A stretch of DNA of 64,000 nt from Pseudoxanthomonas sp. CF385 (GCF_900104255.1 NZ_FNKZ01000001.1:1270001-1334000); one strand, 5' to 3'; counted from the first letter of the stretch, positions 26,260 to 46,355 are shown. A program made the numbers and translations. The notes: generated from the letters alone by a model not told the origin.

Positions 26260-26577
26260 GTCGCCCAGGCCGGAACCCCGGTGCAAGCGACAGCCGTCAA
26301 AGACCGCAGGTGCGGTCAGCGCGCAACGACGACGGGCAGGGAAGCTCGTGCTGGCAGGGAATCGCCGTCGTGGCTAGCGGGATCGCTTAATCCGTTCCTC
26401 CGGGAATGCGCCTGCGTAGATGGTGCCGCCTTCTGGAAGTTTTCTGGAGCACGACCGCAAGGTCGCCAGTCAGACAGGCCACCGCCGGGACCTCTGCGTC
26501 CCCGGTACCCACGGAGGGGTGCCGTCCAGGACCGCGAGCGGCAGGAGCCGCGAGCGGAGTCAATAAGTGAGGAGTGT
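26260..26577 (+). promoter_or_regulatory. rplJL leader (candidate L10 leader)
   Basis: About 320 bases without a gene, ending at GAGGAG before rplJ. It contains several GC-rich complementary blocks (for example GACCGCAGGTGCGGTC near 26300). In enterics and many other bacteria an RNA of this position binds the L10-L12 complex and controls translation of rplJL and thereby rpoBC. The assignment here rests on position and stem potential, not on a matched consensus. Confidence 0.5.
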
Positions 26578-27114
26578 ATGGCTCTCAATCTGTCCCAGAA
26601 GCAAGAAGTAGTCGCCGAACTGGCAGACGTCGCCGCCAAGGCGCACTCCCTGGTCGCCGCCGAATACGCAGGCACCTCGGTCACCCAAATGACCGCGATG
26701 CGCAAGAAGGCCCGCGAGACCGGCGTGTACTTGAAGGTTGTCAAGAACACGCTGGCCGTGCGTGCCGTGGCCGGTACCGAGTTCGAGGTTGTCCAGGACA
26801 AGCTCGTCGGTCCGCTGCTGTATGCGTTTTCGACCGAGGAGCCCGGCGCCGCCGGTCGCCTGATCAAGGAATTCGCCAAGGGTAACGACAAGCTGCAGCC
26901 GAAGGTCGTCTCCGTGGGTGGCCAGCTGTATCCGGCCAGCCATGTGGAAGTCCTGGCGTCGCTGCCGACCCGCGATCAGGCCCTGGCCATGCTGGCACGC
27001 GTCCTGGCCGAACCCGCCTCGATGTTCGCCCGCGCCGTCAAGGCCGTGGCCGACAAGCAGGGTGGTGGCGAAGCACCGGCGGAAGCCGTTGCCGAAGCCC
27101 CGGCTGAAGCCTGA
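26578..27114 (+). CDS. rplJ: 50S ribosomal protein L10
   Basis: 178 residues. [20 protein letters not shown] and [20 protein letters not shown] are the family N-terminal domain that binds 23S rRNA; the C-terminal helix carries L7/L12 dimers, here ending in an Ala/Glu-rich tail ([14 protein letters not shown]). L10 anchors the stalk that recruits translation factors and is the repressor of its own leader in known systems. Start chosen at the ATG after GAGGAGTGT. Confidence 0.97.
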   Translation: MALNLSQKQEVVAELADVAAKAHSLVAAEYAGTSVTQMTAMRKKARETGVYLKVVKNTLAVRAVAGTEFEVVQDKLVGPLLYAFSTEEPGAAGRLIKEFAKGNDKLQPKVVSVGGQLYPASHVEVLASLPTRDQALAMLARVLAEPASMFARAVKAVADKQGGGEAPAEAVAEAPAEA

Positions 27115-27174
27115 TTCGACGTCTTCTACGGTTCTACGAACCCTAATCCCAGATAATTTCCAAAGGTAAACACA

Positions 27175-27546
27175 ATGTCCCTTTCCAACGAACAGATCGT
27201 CGACGCCATTGCCGGCAAGACCCTGATGGAAGTGATGGAGCTGGTCAAGGCCATCGAAGAGAAGTTCGGCGTCTCCGCCGCCGCCCCGGTCGTCGCCGCT
27301 GCCGGTCCGGCCGCCGCCGCCGCCCCGGTCGAAGAGCAGACCGAATTCACCGTCATCCTGAAGGATGCCGGCGCCAAGAAGGTCGACGTGATCAAGGCCG
27401 TTCGCGCCATCACCGGCCTGGGCCTGAAGGAAGCCAAGGACCTCACCGAGGCCGGCGGCGTCCTGAAGGAAGCCGTGTCGAAGGAAGACGCCGACAAGTT
27501 CAAGAAGGATCTCGAAGCCGCTGGTGCGAGCGTCGAAGTCAAGTAA
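27175..27546 (+). CDS. rplL: 50S ribosomal protein L7/L12
   Basis: 123 residues. The N-terminal dimerisation domain ([20 protein letters not shown]) is joined by an Ala/Pro hinge (about 39-55) to the factor-binding C-terminal domain with [20 protein letters not shown] and [12 protein letters not shown]. Multiple copies form the ribosomal stalk. It is 60 bases after rplJ and is followed by two strong hairpins before rpoB. Confidence 0.98.
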   Translation: MSLSNEQIVDAIAGKTLMEVMELVKAIEEKFGVSAAAPVVAAAGPAAAAAPVEEQTEFTVILKDAGAKKVDVIKAVRAITGLGLKEAKDLTEAGGVLKEAVSKEDADKFKKDLEAAGASVEVK

Positions 27547-27582
27547 GCCGTATCTGTCGCCGGATTGCTCAGGCGACAACCC

Positions 27583-27611
27583 GAGGCCGGGGGCGAAAGC
27601 CCCTGGCCTTC
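27583..27611 (+). terminator. GAAA-loop attenuator stem after rplL
   Basis: AGGCCGGGGGC pairs over 11 bp (one G-T) with GCCCCTGGCCT around a GAAA tetraloop, 36 bases after the rplL stop. CGGTCGTTTC follows. In E. coli most transcription stops at an attenuator in this same gap, lowering rpoBC relative to ribosomal proteins; this stem is the likely counterpart. Confidence 0.6.
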
Positions 27612-27649
27612 GGTCGTTTCAAGACGTAGCGATGTAAACGCGAGTTTGT

Positions 27650-27706
27650 AGTTGGAAGTAGCGGCAGAAGGCGTGCTGGTGCCGGCAATACCAGCGACTT
27701 CCAACT
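27650..27706 (+). promoter_or_regulatory. Long rplL-rpoB hairpin, candidate RNase III site
   Basis: AGTTGGAAGT (27650-27659) pairs perfectly with ACTTCCAACT (27697-27706), and inside it GCTGGT pairs with ACCAGC. The result is a long two-part stem between rplL and rpoB. E. coli has an RNase III processing hairpin at the corresponding place; the same role here is inference. Confidence 0.55.
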
Positions 27707-27783
27707 GAAAATTCACCCGTTCGAAAGAATGTCCCCCCGTGCGGTCGCGGACGCGCGCCCCACGCTGCCAAAGGCACAGTCAC

Positions 27784-31935
<4,152 letters not shown>

Positions 31936-32027
31936 TCGCGACGGCGCGGACGCACTCCGTTGCCTCCGCGCCTTGCGAACACGGTCAACCCGCCCCCGAC
32001 AAAGATTCCTCCTGACGGAGAAACAAA

Positions 32028-36260
<4,233 letters not shown>

Positions 36261-36272
36261 AACGCACCATCC

Positions 36273-36328
36273 GGCGGCCTTCGGGCCGCCCCAGACCACG
36301 AAAAGAGGCGCAGGATGCGCCTCGTTTT
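36273..36328 (+). terminator. Tandem terminator after rpoC
   Basis: First stem GGCGGCC/GGCCGCC with the stable loop TTCG (36273-36290). Second stem GAGGCGCA/TGCGCCTC with loop GGA (36305-36323), followed by GTTTTC. Together they form a likely end of the rplKAJL-rpoBC unit. A near copy of the second stem lies upstream of rpsJ (41077-41095). Confidence 0.75.
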
Positions 36329-36382
36329 CGGCCCAGGAAGGGCGGGATCGCAGTCAGTTGGCAGGCACCCACCTCCGTCGCG

Positions 36383-36454
36383 TTGACGGTCGGGCGGGTT
36401 GCCGGCTATACTTTTCCGTCTAGGTGGGCCGTATTGCGGCCTGCCTTCGTTTTC
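36383..36454 (+). promoter_or_regulatory. str operon promoter with leader attenuator
   Basis: TTGACG (36383-36388), 18-base spacer, TATACT (36407-36412). Shortly after the expected start, AGGTGGGCCG pairs with CGGCCTGCCT (36422-36446, two G-T pairs) and is followed by TCGTTTTC, so transcription may stop early. The same promoter-stem-T-run arrangement, with similar bases, precedes rpsJ at 41164-41236. Confidence 0.7.
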
Positions 36455-36494
36455 ATGTCAAACAAGGCTTCGGCCTTCACACGAAGAATCCACT

Positions 36495-36869
36495 ATGGCA
36501 ACCGTCAATCAGCTGGTCCGCAAGCCGCGGCAGGCCCCCACGTACAAGAGCCAGTCGCCCGCGCTGGACAACTGCCCGCAGCGTCGCGGCGTGTGCACCC
36601 GCGTCTACACGACGACCCCGAAGAAGCCGAACTCGGCTCTGCGCAAGGTCGCCAAGGTGCGCCTGACCAATCAGGAAGAAATCATCAGCTACATCGGCGG
36701 TGAAGGCCACAACCTGCAGGAGCACTCCGTCGTGCTCGTGCGCGGCGGCCGCGTGAAGGACCTGCCGGGCGTGCGTTACCACACCGTGCGTGGCTCGCTG
36801 GACGCCTCGGGCGTCGCCAAGCGTCGCCAGGGCCGTTCCAAGTACGGCGCCAAGCGTCCCAAGGCTTAA
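36495..36869 (+). CDS. rpsL: 30S ribosomal protein S12
   Basis: 124 residues. [20 protein letters not shown] and [18 protein letters not shown] carry the lysines where streptomycin-resistance changes occur; both regions are wild type. S12 lies at the decoding centre and helps set accuracy. First gene of the str operon, with rpsG 13 bases after it, and preceded by its own promoter and attenuator-like stem. Confidence 0.98.
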   Translation: MATVNQLVRKPRQAPTYKSQSPALDNCPQRRGVCTRVYTTTPKKPNSALRKVAKVRLTNQEEIISYIGGEGHNLQEHSVVLVRGGRVKDLPGVRYHTVRGSLDASGVAKRRQGRSKYGAKRPKA

Positions 36870-36882
36870 GGAATAAACGAAC

Positions 36883-37350
36883 ATGTCGCGCAAAGGCTCT
36901 GCCCCCCAACGTGAAATCCTGCCGGACCCCAAGCACGGCAGCCAGACGATTGCCCGCTTCATCAACATGGTGATGCTGAGCGGCAAGAAGTCCGTCGCCG
37001 AGAAGATCGTCTACGGTGCCATGGACGTCATCGGCGAGAAGAACCCCAACGCTCTCGAGCTGGTCGAGAAGGCGCTGGACAACGTCTCCCCTGCCGTCGA
37101 GGTGAAGTCTCGCCGTGTCGGCGGCGCCACCTACCAGGTGCCGGTCGAAGTGCGTTCCTCTCGCCGCATGGCGCTGGCGATGCGCTGGCTGATCGAGTCC
37201 GCCCGCAAGCGCGGCGAGAACTCCATGCCGCGCAAGCTGGCCGCCGAACTGCTGGACGCCTCCGAGAACCGTGGCGGCGCCATCAAGAAGCGTGAAGAGA
37301 CCCACCGCATGGCGGAAGCGAACAAGGCGTTCGCGCACTACCGCTGGTAA
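36883..37350 (+). CDS. rpsG: 30S ribosomal protein S7
   Basis: 155 residues. [20 protein letters not shown] and [20 protein letters not shown] are conserved S7 helices that bind the 3' major domain of 16S rRNA; the C-terminal [11 protein letters not shown] is the usual end. S7 nucleates head assembly and in E. coli represses the str operon at the rpsL-rpsG junction. A 176-base spacer with four stem-loops separates it from fusA. Confidence 0.98.
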   Translation: MSRKGSAPQREILPDPKHGSQTIARFINMVMLSGKKSVAEKIVYGAMDVIGEKNPNALELVEKALDNVSPAVEVKSRRVGGATYQVPVEVRSSRRMALAMRWLIESARKRGENSMPRKLAAELLDASENRGGAIKKREETHRMAEANKAFAHYRW

Positions 37351-37359
37351 CGGCCTGCG

Positions 37360-37448
37360 GGCCCTTGCGAGCAAGGGCCTTCGGCACCATCTAGGTGCCC
37401 CTGGGACGCACGTCCGCGTCCCGACCCCGAAGGCCGCCGAAAGGCGGC
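37360..37448 (+). promoter_or_regulatory. Four consecutive stem-loops between rpsG and fusA
   Basis: Within 90 bases lie four perfect stems: GGCCCTTG/CAAGGGCC (37360-37379, loop CGAG), GGCACC/GGTGCC (37383-37399), GGGACGC/GCGTCCC (37403-37422) and GCCGCC/GGCGGC (37433-37448, loop GAAA). No T-runs follow, so they look like RNA processing, stabilising or protein-binding structures rather than terminators. They would sit in the polycistronic str message between S7 and EF-G. Confidence 0.65.
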
Positions 37449-37526
37449 ATTCGGCCATCTGAAGATCCGCCCTCCACGGAAGGCCCTGGCATCCCGCCGG
37501 CCCTCCATCAGAAAAGAGAGACTGTC

Positions 37527-39617
<2,091 letters not shown>

Positions 39618-39623
39618 GTGGGA

Positions 39624-39644
39624 CCGGGAGGCGAGGCCTCCCGG
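39624..39644 (+). terminator. Stem-loop between fusA and tuf2
   Basis: CCGGGAGGC and GCCTCCCGG form a perfect 9-bp stem with loop GAG just after the fusA stop. There is no T-run, so it may act as a pause or message-stability element that sets tuf levels apart from fusA. Confidence 0.5.
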
Positions 39645-39682
39645 CATCCCGTCACGAATCACGGATAAAAAGGTAGAAGACA

Positions 39683-40873
39683 ATGGCAAAGGGTAAATTC
39701 GAACGCACCAAGCCGCACGTGAACGTGGGCACGATTGGCCACGTTGACCACGGCAAGACGACGCTGACGGCGGCGCTGACGAAGATTGGCGCGGAGCGTT
39801 TCGGTGGCGAGTTCAAGGCGTACGACGCGATCGACGCGGCGCCGGAAGAGAAGGCGCGCGGCATCACGATTTCGACGGCGCACGTGGAATATGAATCTGC
39901 TGCGCGCCACTACGCGCACGTGGATTGCCCGGGCCACGCCGACTACGTGAAGAACATGATCACCGGTGCTGCCCAGATGGACGGCGCGATTCTGGTGTGC
40001 TCGGCCGCTGACGGCCCGATGCCGCAGACGCGCGAGCACATCCTGCTGTCGCGCCAGGTGGGCGTGCCGTACATCGTCGTGTTCCTGAACAAGGCCGACA
40101 TGGTGGACGACGCCGAGCTGCTGGAGCTGGTGGAGATGGAAGTCCGTGAACTGCTGAGCAAGTACGAGTTCCCGGGCGACGACACCCCGATCATCTCGGG
40201 CTCGGCCCGTCTGGCGCTGGAAGGCGACCAGAGCGAGATCGGCGTGCCGGCGATCCTGAAGCTGGTGGACGCGCTGGACACCTGGATCCCGACCCCGGAA
40301 CGCGACATCGACAAGCCGTTCCTGATGCCGGTGGAAGACGTGTTCTCGATCTCGGGCCGCGGCACCGTGGTGACCGGCCGTATCGAGCGCGGCATCATCA
40401 AGGTGGGCGACGAAATCGAAATCGTCGGTATCCGTCCGACCCAGAAGACCACGGTCACGGGCGTGGAAATGTTCCGCAAGCTGCTGGACCAGGGCCAGGC
40501 GGGCGACAACGCCGGTCTGCTGCTGCGCGGCACCAAGCGTGACGACGTGGAGCGTGGCCAGGTGCTGGCCAAGCCCGGTTCGATCACCCCGCACACCGAG
40601 TTCGAGTCCGAAGTCTACGTGCTGAGCAAGGACGAGGGCGGCCGCCACACGCCGTTCTTCAAGGGCTACCGTCCGCAGTTCTACTTCCGCACGACCGACA
40701 TCACCGGTGCGGTGCAGCTGCCGGAAGGCGTCGAGATGGTGATGCCGGGCGACAACGTGAAGATGGTGGTCACCCTGATCAACCCGGTGGCGATGGACGA
40801 AGGCCTGCGTTTCGCGATCCGCGAAGGCGGCCGTACCGTCGGCGCCGGCGTCGTGGCCAAGATCATCAAGTAA
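39683..40873 (+). CDS. tuf: Elongation factor Tu, copy 2
   Basis: 396 residues, the same protein as copy 1, with the same GTPase motifs ([19 protein letters not shown]). This is the str-operon copy (tufA position). From the ATG through base 1169 of the gene the DNA reads identically to copy 1; C40852 and G40855 then differ silently, and the flanks on both sides are unrelated. Such identity points to ongoing gene conversion. A 10-bp stem-loop follows at 40882. Confidence 0.98.
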   Translation: MAKGKFERTKPHVNVGTIGHVDHGKTTLTAALTKIGAERFGGEFKAYDAIDAAPEEKARGITISTAHVEYESAARHYAHVDCPGHADYVKNMITGAAQMDGAILVCSAADGPMPQTREHILLSRQVGVPYIVVFLNKADMVDDAELLELVEMEVRELLSKYEFPGDDTPIISGSARLALEGDQSEIGVPAILKLVDALDTWIPTPERDIDKPFLMPVEDVFSISGRGTVVTGRIERGIIKVGDEIEIVGIRPTQKTTVTGVEMFRKLLDQGQAGDNAGLLLRGTKRDDVERGQVLAKPGSITPHTEFESEVYVLSKDEGGRHTPFFKGYRPQFYFRTTDITGAVQLPEGVEMVMPGDNVKMVVTLINPVAMDEGLRFAIREGGRTVGAGVVAKIIK

Positions 40874-40881
40874 GTAGGTCG

Positions 40882-40909
40882 GCGCGTCTCGTCTCCGGGC
40901 GAGACGCGC
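40882..40909 (+). terminator. Stem-loop after tuf2
   Basis: GCGCGTCTCG (40882-40891) and CGAGACGCGC (40900-40909) form a perfect 10-bp stem with an 8-base loop, nine bases after the tuf2 stop. No strong T-run. It probably marks the end of the str operon, aided by Rho or by a second weaker stem (ACCGG/CCGGT) just after. Confidence 0.55.
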
Positions 40910-40964
40910 AACCGGTCAGGCCGGTACGTCCGGCCTTGTCGCGGCAATACGGGGCCCAGAACGC

Positions 40965-40993
40965 TTGCGGCCTTGGCTTGGGCCGGCTACAAT
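40965..40993 (+). promoter_or_regulatory. Distal S10 operon promoter
   Basis: TTGCGG (40965-40970), exactly 17 bases, then TACAAT (40988-40993). The -10 lies in the loop of a GGCCGGC/GCCGGCC stem (40981-41000). About 380 bases before rpsJ; a second promoter is at 41164. Confidence 0.5.
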
Positions 40994-41076
40994 GCCGGCC
41001 CCCGAATGGCGACCCGCTATTCAGGATCGCAATACCCGCCGGCGCCCCCTGGGAGGAGGCCGGCCTACCGCGAAAA

Positions 41077-41095
41077 GAGGTGCAGGAAGCGCCTC
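41077..41095 (+). terminator. GAGG stem-loop upstream of S10 promoter
   Basis: GAGGTGC pairs with GCGCCTC (one G-T) around a 5-base loop, followed by GTGTTCG. The surrounding bases (GAAAAGAGG.GCAGGA.GCGCCTCG) match the terminator after rpoC at 36305-36323, so both operon boundaries carry relatives of one element. It would lie on transcripts from the distal promoter. Confidence 0.5.
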
Positions 41096-41163
41096 GTGTT
41101 CGCCAGACACGGAGTGTCGCGTGCCATCCTGCAGGCCTCGGGCCGGGCAGGGCGTCCCGGTGG

Positions 41164-41236
41164 TTGACGGGATATGTCACGCGTCCTATACTTTCATGTC
41201 TGGGCGGGCCGGTTTACCGGCCTGCCTTGTTTTTCA
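41164..41236 (+). promoter_or_regulatory. Proximal S10 operon promoter with leader attenuator
   Basis: TTGACG (41164-41169), 17-base spacer, TATACT (41187-41192). Ten bases on, GGCGGGCCGG (41203-41212) pairs with CCGGCCTGCC (41217-41226, loop TTTA, one G-T) and is followed by TTGTTTTTC, a textbook intrinsic-terminator shape in an untranslated leader. In E. coli the S10 leader attenuates transcription under L4 control; this could be an equivalent site, though the sequence is not the enteric one. Confidence 0.75.
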
Positions 41237-41375
41237 GGAAGAATCCCCAGCCGATTCAGGCGCTGCCCACCCGTGGAATCCTCGCGGGCGGTGGGGAATG
41301 GATCAGCTTGGACTAACCGGGGCAAGGCATCCCAGAGGCCGCGCCCGTCGCTCTTTAACGAAGGAAATTTCCGTC

Positions 41376-41687
<312 letters not shown>

Positions 41688-41698
41688 GGCCCACGACC

Positions 41699-42352
41699 AT
41701 GACCGCGAAGAAATATTCGTTGGGTCTCGTCGGCCGCAAGGCTGGCATGACCCGCGTGTTCACCGAAGATGGCAAGTCCATTCCGGTGACGCTGATCGAA
41801 GCAACCCCTAACCGCATCACCCAGATCAAGACCCCGGAAGCCGACGGCTACAGCGCCGTGCAGGTTGCCGTGGGTACCCGTCGCGCCTCGCTCGTCACCA
41901 AGCCGGTCGCCGGCCACCTGGCCAAGGCCAAGGTCGAAGCTGGTCGTGGCCTGTGGGAGCTGCGCGTCGAAGCCGACAAGCTGGGCGACTTCACCGTCGG
42001 CGGCGAGATCAAGGCTGACATCTTCGAAGTCGGCCAGATCGTCGACGTCCAGGGCGTCACCAAGGGCAAGGGATTCCAGGGCACCATCAAGCGCTGGAAC
42101 TTCCGCATGGGCGATGCCACCCACGGTAACTCGCTGTCGCATCGCGCGCCGGGTTCGCTGGGCCAGCGTCAGACGCCGGGGCGCGTGTTCCCGGGCAAGA
42201 AGATGTCGGGCCACATGGGTGCCGTGCAGCAGAGCACGCAGAACCTGGAAGTCGTCCGCGTGGACGCCGAGCGCGGCCTGATCGCCGTTCGCGGCGCCGT
42301 GCCGGGTGCGCCGGGTGGCGACGTGATCGTGCGTCCGGCGAGCAAGGGTTGA
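41699..42352 (+). CDS. rplC: 50S ribosomal protein L3
   Basis: 217 residues. [20 protein letters not shown] starts the family; [19 protein letters not shown] and [20 protein letters not shown] form the extension reaching the peptidyl transferase centre, including the Gln methylated by PrmB in relatives. L3 starts 50S assembly. Eleven bases separate it from each of rpsJ and rplD. Confidence 0.98.
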   Translation: MTAKKYSLGLVGRKAGMTRVFTEDGKSIPVTLIEATPNRITQIKTPEADGYSAVQVAVGTRRASLVTKPVAGHLAKAKVEAGRGLWELRVEADKLGDFTVGGEIKADIFEVGQIVDVQGVTKGKGFQGTIKRWNFRMGDATHGNSLSHRAPGSLGQRQTPGRVFPGKKMSGHMGAVQQSTQNLEVVRVDAERGLIAVRGAVPGAPGGDVIVRPASKG

Positions 42353-42363
42353 GGAGAACGACC

Positions 42364-42969
42364 ATGGAACTAGCCATTACAGGTAGCGCCAACAAGCTGT
42401 CGGTCTCCGACGACGTGTTCGGCCGCGAATTCAGCGAAGATCTGGTCCACCAGGTCGTCGTTGCCTACCGCAACGCCGGTCGTGCTGGCACCAAGGCGCA
42501 GAAGACGCGCGCCGAAGTCAACGGCACCACCAAGAAGTCCAAGAAGCAGAAGGGTGGCGGTGCTCGTCACGGTGCCCTGACCGCGCCGATCTTCGTCGGC
42601 GGTGGCGTGACCTTCGCGGCCAAGCCGCGCAGCTTCGCGCAGAAGGTCAACCGCAAGATGTACCGTGCGGCCATCAGCTCGATCCTGTCGGAGCTGAACC
42701 GCCAGAACCGCCTGAAGGTCGTGGAAGCGTTCGACGTGGACGCCACCAAGACCAGCGCCCTGATCGAGAAGCTGAAGGGCCTGGACCTGGGGCAGCGTCC
42801 GCTGATCGTCACCGAGGATGCCTCCGAGCACCTGTACCTGTCCGCCCGCAACCTCCCCTATGTGGAAGTGCGCGACGTGCAGGGCCTGGATCCGGCGGCG
42901 CTGGTCGGTGCCGACTCCGTGCTGATCACGGCCGACGCCGTCAAGAAGATCGAGGAGTGGCTGGCATGA
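42364..42969 (+). CDS. rplD: 50S ribosomal protein L4
   Basis: 201 residues. The long extended loop with [19 protein letters not shown] reaches into the exit tunnel, where erythromycin-resistance changes occur in other species. L4 is the autogenous repressor of S10 operons in enterics. Start at the ATG after GAGGAACGACC-like sequence; the stop overlaps the rplW ATG by four bases (ATGA). Confidence 0.98.
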   Translation: MELAITGSANKLSVSDDVFGREFSEDLVHQVVVAYRNAGRAGTKAQKTRAEVNGTTKKSKKQKGGGARHGALTAPIFVGGGVTFAAKPRSFAQKVNRKMYRAAISSILSELNRQNRLKVVEAFDVDATKTSALIEKLKGLDLGQRPLIVTEDASEHLYLSARNLPYVEVRDVQGLDPAALVGADSVLITADAVKKIEEWLA

Positions 42970-43265
42970 TCAGCAACGAAAAGATTTTTGCCGTGCTGCG
43001 TGCTCCGCGTGTCTCCGAAAAGACCGTGCGCCTGCAGGAACTCTCCAACCAATACGTCTTCGAAGTCTCGAACGATGCCACCAAGGCCGATGTCAAGGCC
43101 GCGGTTGAGCAGCTGTTCGACGTCAAGGTCGAGACGGTCAACGTGGTGAACGTGAAGGGCAAGAACAAGTCCTTCCGCAACCGCGCCGGCCGTCGCGGCG
43201 ACTGGCGCAAGGCGTACGTGCGTCTGGCCGATGGTCAGGCCATCGACGTGTCGGCCAAGGCCTGA
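42966..43265 (+). CDS. rplW: 50S ribosomal protein L23
   Basis: 99 residues. [20 protein letters not shown] and [20 protein letters not shown] are conserved. L23 lies at the tunnel exit and docks trigger factor and SRP. Start chosen at the ATG overlapping the rplD stop, giving MISNEKIF; an ATG nine bases earlier is less likely. Confidence 0.97.
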   Translation: MISNEKIFAVLRAPRVSEKTVRLQELSNQYVFEVSNDATKADVKAAVEQLFDVKVETVNVVNVKGKNKSFRNRAGRRGDWRKAYVRLADGQAIDVSAKA

Positions 43266-43276
43266 GGTAGACCCAC

Positions 43277-44104
43277 ATGCCATTGATGAAATTCAAGCCC
43301 ACCTCCCCCGGTCGCCGTTCGGCGGTCCGCGTGGTGACGCCGGACCTGCACAAGGGTGCTCCGCATGCTGCGCTGCTCGAGAAGCAGAGCAAGACCGGCG
43401 GTCGCAACCATCACGGTCGCATCACCACCCGCCATATCGGCGGTGGCCACAAGCAGCACTACCGCCTCATCGACTTCAAGCGCGACAAGGAAGGCATTCC
43501 GGCGCGCGTGGAGCGGATCGAATACGATCCCAACCGCACCGCGCACATCGCGCTGCTGTGCTATGTCGATGGTGAGCGTCGTTACATCATCGCCCCCAAG
43601 GGCCTGAAGGCCGGCGACCAGGTCATCGCGGGTAGCGATGCCCCGATCAAGGCCGGCAACACGCTGCCGCTGCGCAACATCCCGGTCGGTACGACGATCC
43701 ACGGCATCGAGCTGAAGCCGGGCAAGGGCGCGCAGATCGCCCGCGCCGCAGGCGCCGCCGTGCAGCTGGTCGCCCGCGAGCAGGGTTTCGCCACGCTGCG
43801 CCTCCGCTCCGGCGAGATGCGCAAGGTGCAGGTCGAGTGCCGGGCCACCGTCGGCGAAGTCGGCAACGACGAGCACAGCCTCGAGAAGCTGGGCAAGGCC
43901 GGTGCCAAGCGCTGGCGCGGCGTCAAGCCGACCGTCCGCGGCGCGGCCATGAACCCCGTCGACCACCCGCACGGTGGTGGTGAGGCCAAGGCCGGCCAGG
44001 GCAACCCGCACCCGGTCACCCCGTGGGGTGTCCCGACCAAGGGTTACAAGACGCGCAAGAACAAGCGCACGCAGCAATTCATCGTCCGCGATCGTAGGGG
44101 CTAA
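43277..44104 (+). CDS. rplB: 50S ribosomal protein L2
   Basis: 275 residues. [20 protein letters not shown] is the N-terminal signature, and [17 protein letters not shown] holds the conserved HPHGGG loop with the His needed at the peptidyl transferase centre. The C-terminus is strongly basic ([17 protein letters not shown]). Central to subunit joining. Eleven bases after rplW, six before rpsS. Confidence 0.98.
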   Translation: MPLMKFKPTSPGRRSAVRVVTPDLHKGAPHAALLEKQSKTGGRNHHGRITTRHIGGGHKQHYRLIDFKRDKEGIPARVERIEYDPNRTAHIALLCYVDGERRYIIAPKGLKAGDQVIAGSDAPIKAGNTLPLRNIPVGTTIHGIELKPGKGAQIARAAGAAVQLVAREQGFATLRLRSGEMRKVQVECRATVGEVGNDEHSLEKLGKAGAKRWRGVKPTVRGAAMNPVDHPHGGGEAKAGQGNPHPVTPWGVPTKGYKTRKNKRTQQFIVRDRRG

Positions 44105-44110
44105 TCGACC

Positions 44111-44386
44111 ATGGCACGTTCACTCAAGAAGGGCCCGTTCGTCGATCACCACCTCGTCAAGAAGGTGGAGGCCGCGGGCGGCAGCAAGAAGCCGATCAAG
44201 ACCTGGTCGCGCCGCTCCATGATCCTGCCGGAAATGGTGGGTTTCACCATCGCCGTGCACAACGGCAAGAACCACGTTCCGGTGCTGGTCAACGAGAACA
44301 TGGTCGGCCACAAGCTCGGCGAGTTTGCCGTCACCCGGACCTTCAAGGGTCACGGTGGCGACAAGAAAGCCGGCGGCAAGAAGTAA
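44111..44386 (+). CDS. rpsS: 30S ribosomal protein S19
   Basis: 91 residues. [20 protein letters not shown] and [20 protein letters not shown] are typical; [20 protein letters not shown] ends it. S19 sits in the 30S head and bridges to the large subunit with S13. GGAG inside its end serves rplV. Confidence 0.98.
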   Translation: MARSLKKGPFVDHHLVKKVEAAGGSKKPIKTWSRRSMILPEMVGFTIAVHNGKNHVPVLVNENMVGHKLGEFAVTRTFKGHGGDKKAGGKK

Positions 44387-44398
44387 GGAGAGATGACC

Positions 44399-44734
44399 AT
44401 GGAAGCGAAAGCCATCCTGCGCACCGCGCGCATCTCCCCGCAGAAGGCCCGCCTGGTCGCCGACCAGGTGCGTGGCCTGCCGGCCGAACGCGCCGTCAAC
44501 CTGCTGAAGTTCTCGGACAAGAAGGCTGCCCACCTGATCAAGAAGGTCGTGGAGTCCGCCATCGCCAACGCCGAGAACAACCAGGGTGCCGACGTCGACG
44601 AGCTGAAGGTCAAGACCATCATGGTCGACGAAGGTCCGGTGCTGAAGCGTTTCATGGCCCGTGCCAAGGGCCGTGGTACCCGCATTCTTAAGCGCACCAG
44701 CCACATCACCGTGGTCGTGGGCGAGGGCAAATAA
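44399..44734 (+). CDS. rplV: 50S ribosomal protein L22
   Basis: 111 residues from the second of two close ATGs; AAGGAG is eight bases before it but only two before the first (44393), and [20 protein letters not shown] is the usual N-terminus. The hairpin region [20 protein letters not shown] reaches the exit tunnel and contains the macrolide-associated loop. rpsC begins two bases after the stop. Confidence 0.97.
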   Translation: MEAKAILRTARISPQKARLVADQVRGLPAERAVNLLKFSDKKAAHLIKKVVESAIANAENNQGADVDELKVKTIMVDEGPVLKRFMARAKGRGTRILKRTSHITVVVGEGK

Positions 44735-44736
44735 GT

Positions 44737-45456
44737 ATGGGTCACAAAGTTCATCCGACCGGCATCCGCCTGGGCATCGCCAAGGACTGGAATTCCAAGT
44801 GGTTCGCCAACAAGCGCGACTACGCCGACTACCTGGCCGCGGACCTCAAGGTGCGCGAGATGCTTCGCAAGAAGCTGGCCCAGGCCGGTATCTCCAAGAT
44901 CCTGATCGAGCGTCCGGCCAAGACGGCGCGCGTGACCATCCACACCGCCCGTCCGGGCGTGGTGATCGGCAAGCGCGGTGAGGACATCGAGAAGCTGCGC
45001 AAGGAAGTGAGCGACTTGATGGGCGTCCCGGCGCACATCAACGTCACCGAAGTGCGCAAGCCCGAGCTGGACGCCCAGCTGGTGGCCGAGTCGATCGCGC
45101 AGCAGCTGGAGCGCCGCATCATGTTCCGTCGCGCGATGAAGCGCGCCGTGGGCAATGCGATGCGCCTCGGTGCCCTGGGCATCAAGGTCAACGTGGCTGG
45201 CCGCCTCAACGGTGCGGAAATCGCCCGTTCGGAGTGGTACCGCGAAGGCCGCGTGCCGCTGCACACGCTGCGTGCCGACATCGATTACGGTTTTGCCGAG
45301 GCGAAGACCACCTACGGCATCATCGGCATCAAGGTGTGGGTCTACAAGGGCGAAATCTTCGATTTCAGCCAGGTGGGTCAGGAGAAGCAGGACGACGCGC
45401 GCCCCGAGCGCAGCGAACGTCCGTCGCGCCCGGCTCGTGACCGCGACGCGAGGTAA
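44737..45456 (+). CDS. rpsC: 30S ribosomal protein S3
   Basis: 239 residues. The KH domain shows [40 protein letters not shown] and [20 protein letters not shown] are the C-terminal core. The last 25 residues are charged and Arg/Pro/Ser-rich, a variable tail. S3 lines the mRNA entry channel and helps unwind mRNA. Confidence 0.98.
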   Translation: MGHKVHPTGIRLGIAKDWNSKWFANKRDYADYLAADLKVREMLRKKLAQAGISKILIERPAKTARVTIHTARPGVVIGKRGEDIEKLRKEVSDLMGVPAHINVTEVRKPELDAQLVAESIAQQLERRIMFRRAMKRAVGNAMRLGALGIKVNVAGRLNGAEIARSEWYREGRVPLHTLRADIDYGFAEAKTTYGIIGIKVWVYKGEIFDFSQVGQEKQDDARPERSERPSRPARDRDAR

Positions 45457-45462
45457 TCAGTC

Positions 45463-45876
45463 ATGTTGCAACCCAAGCGAACCAAATACCGCAAGATGCA
45501 CAAGGGCCGGAACGAAGGCCTGAGCTGGAGCGGCAACCTCGTCAGTTTCGGCGAGTACGGCCTGAAGGCCACGGCGCACGGTCAGCTGACCGCGCGCCAG
45601 ATCGAAGCGGCCCGCCGTTCGATCAGCCGCTACGTGAAGCGCGGCGGCAAGATGTGGATCCGTGTGTTCCCCGACAAGCCGATCACCAAGAAGCCCATCG
45701 AAGTCCGAATGGGTTCGGGTAAGGGCAACGTCGAATACTGGGTCGCCCAGATCCAGCCGGGCCGCATGATCTATGAAATCGAAGGCGTCAGCGAGGACAT
45801 CGCGCGCGAGGCGTTCCGCCTGGCCGCGGCCAAGCTGTCGGTCACCACCACTTTCGTGACCCGGACGGTGCGCTAA
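45463..45876 (+). CDS. rplP: 50S ribosomal protein L16
   Basis: 137 residues. [20 protein letters not shown] starts the family, and [20 protein letters not shown] with [13 protein letters not shown] are the A-site tRNA-contacting parts; the Arg in this region is hydroxylated in some species. The stop TAA shares its last base with the rpmC ATG. Confidence 0.98.
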   Translation: MLQPKRTKYRKMHKGRNEGLSWSGNLVSFGEYGLKATAHGQLTARQIEAARRSISRYVKRGGKMWIRVFPDKPITKKPIEVRMGSGKGNVEYWVAQIQPGRMIYEIEGVSEDIAREAFRLAAAKLSVTTTFVTRTVR

Positions 45877-46061
45877 TGGAACTCAAGCAACTCCGCGAGA
45901 AATCGGCTGACGAGCTGAAGGCCCACCTGACCGAGCTGCGCAAGGAACAGTTTTCCCTGCGCATGCAGAAGGTGACCGGCCAGCTGCCGAAGACGCATGA
46001 AACCCGCCGGGTCCGTCGCGAGATCGCTCGCGTCAAGACCCTGCTGGGCAGCCAGAAGTAA
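45876..46061 (+). CDS. rpmC: 50S ribosomal protein L29
   Basis: 61 residues of two long helices ([20 protein letters not shown], then [15 protein letters not shown]). It lies at the tunnel exit beside L23. One-base overlap with rplP indicates coupled translation; rpsQ is 12 bases on. Confidence 0.97.
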   Translation: MELKQLREKSADELKAHLTELRKEQFSLRMQKVTGQLPKTHETRRVRREIARVKTLLGSQK

Positions 46062-46073
46062 GGAGCGACCAAG

Positions 46074-46340
46074 ATGAGCGATAACAAAGACAAAGCGCAA
46101 CGCACCATCGAAGGCCGCGTCGTCAGCAACAAGATGGACAAGACGGTCACCGTCCTGGTGGAGCGTCAGGTCAAGCACGCCCTGTACGGCAAGTACATCA
46201 AGCGTTCCACGAAGCTGCACGCGCACGACGCGGACAACAGCTGCAAGGAAGGCGACGTCGTGCGCGTGACCGAGATCGCCCCGCTGTCCAAGACCAAGAA
46301 CTGGCGCGTGGTGGAAATCATCACCCGTGCGGCTGAATAA
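46074..46340 (+). CDS. rpsQ: 30S ribosomal protein S17
   Basis: 88 residues. [20 protein letters not shown] is the OB-fold start, and [20 protein letters not shown] is the conserved loop binding 16S helices 7 and 11. An early 30S assembly protein. Last gene of the S10-type block; rplN begins 15 bases later with no obvious terminator, so S10 and spc may be co-transcribed. Confidence 0.97.
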   Translation: MSDNKDKAQRTIEGRVVSNKMDKTVTVLVERQVKHALYGKYIKRSTKLHAHDADNSCKEGDVVRVTEIAPLSKTKNWRVVEIITRAAE

Positions 46341-46355
46341 GAGGAGATCTGAATC

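Noticed and set aside
36590..36800. Possible streptomycin-resistant S12
   Set aside because: Both lysine regions (PKKPNS and RVKDLPG) are unchanged.
37360..37448. CRISPR-like repeated hairpins
   Set aside because: The four stems have unrelated sequences and no regular spacers or cas genes.
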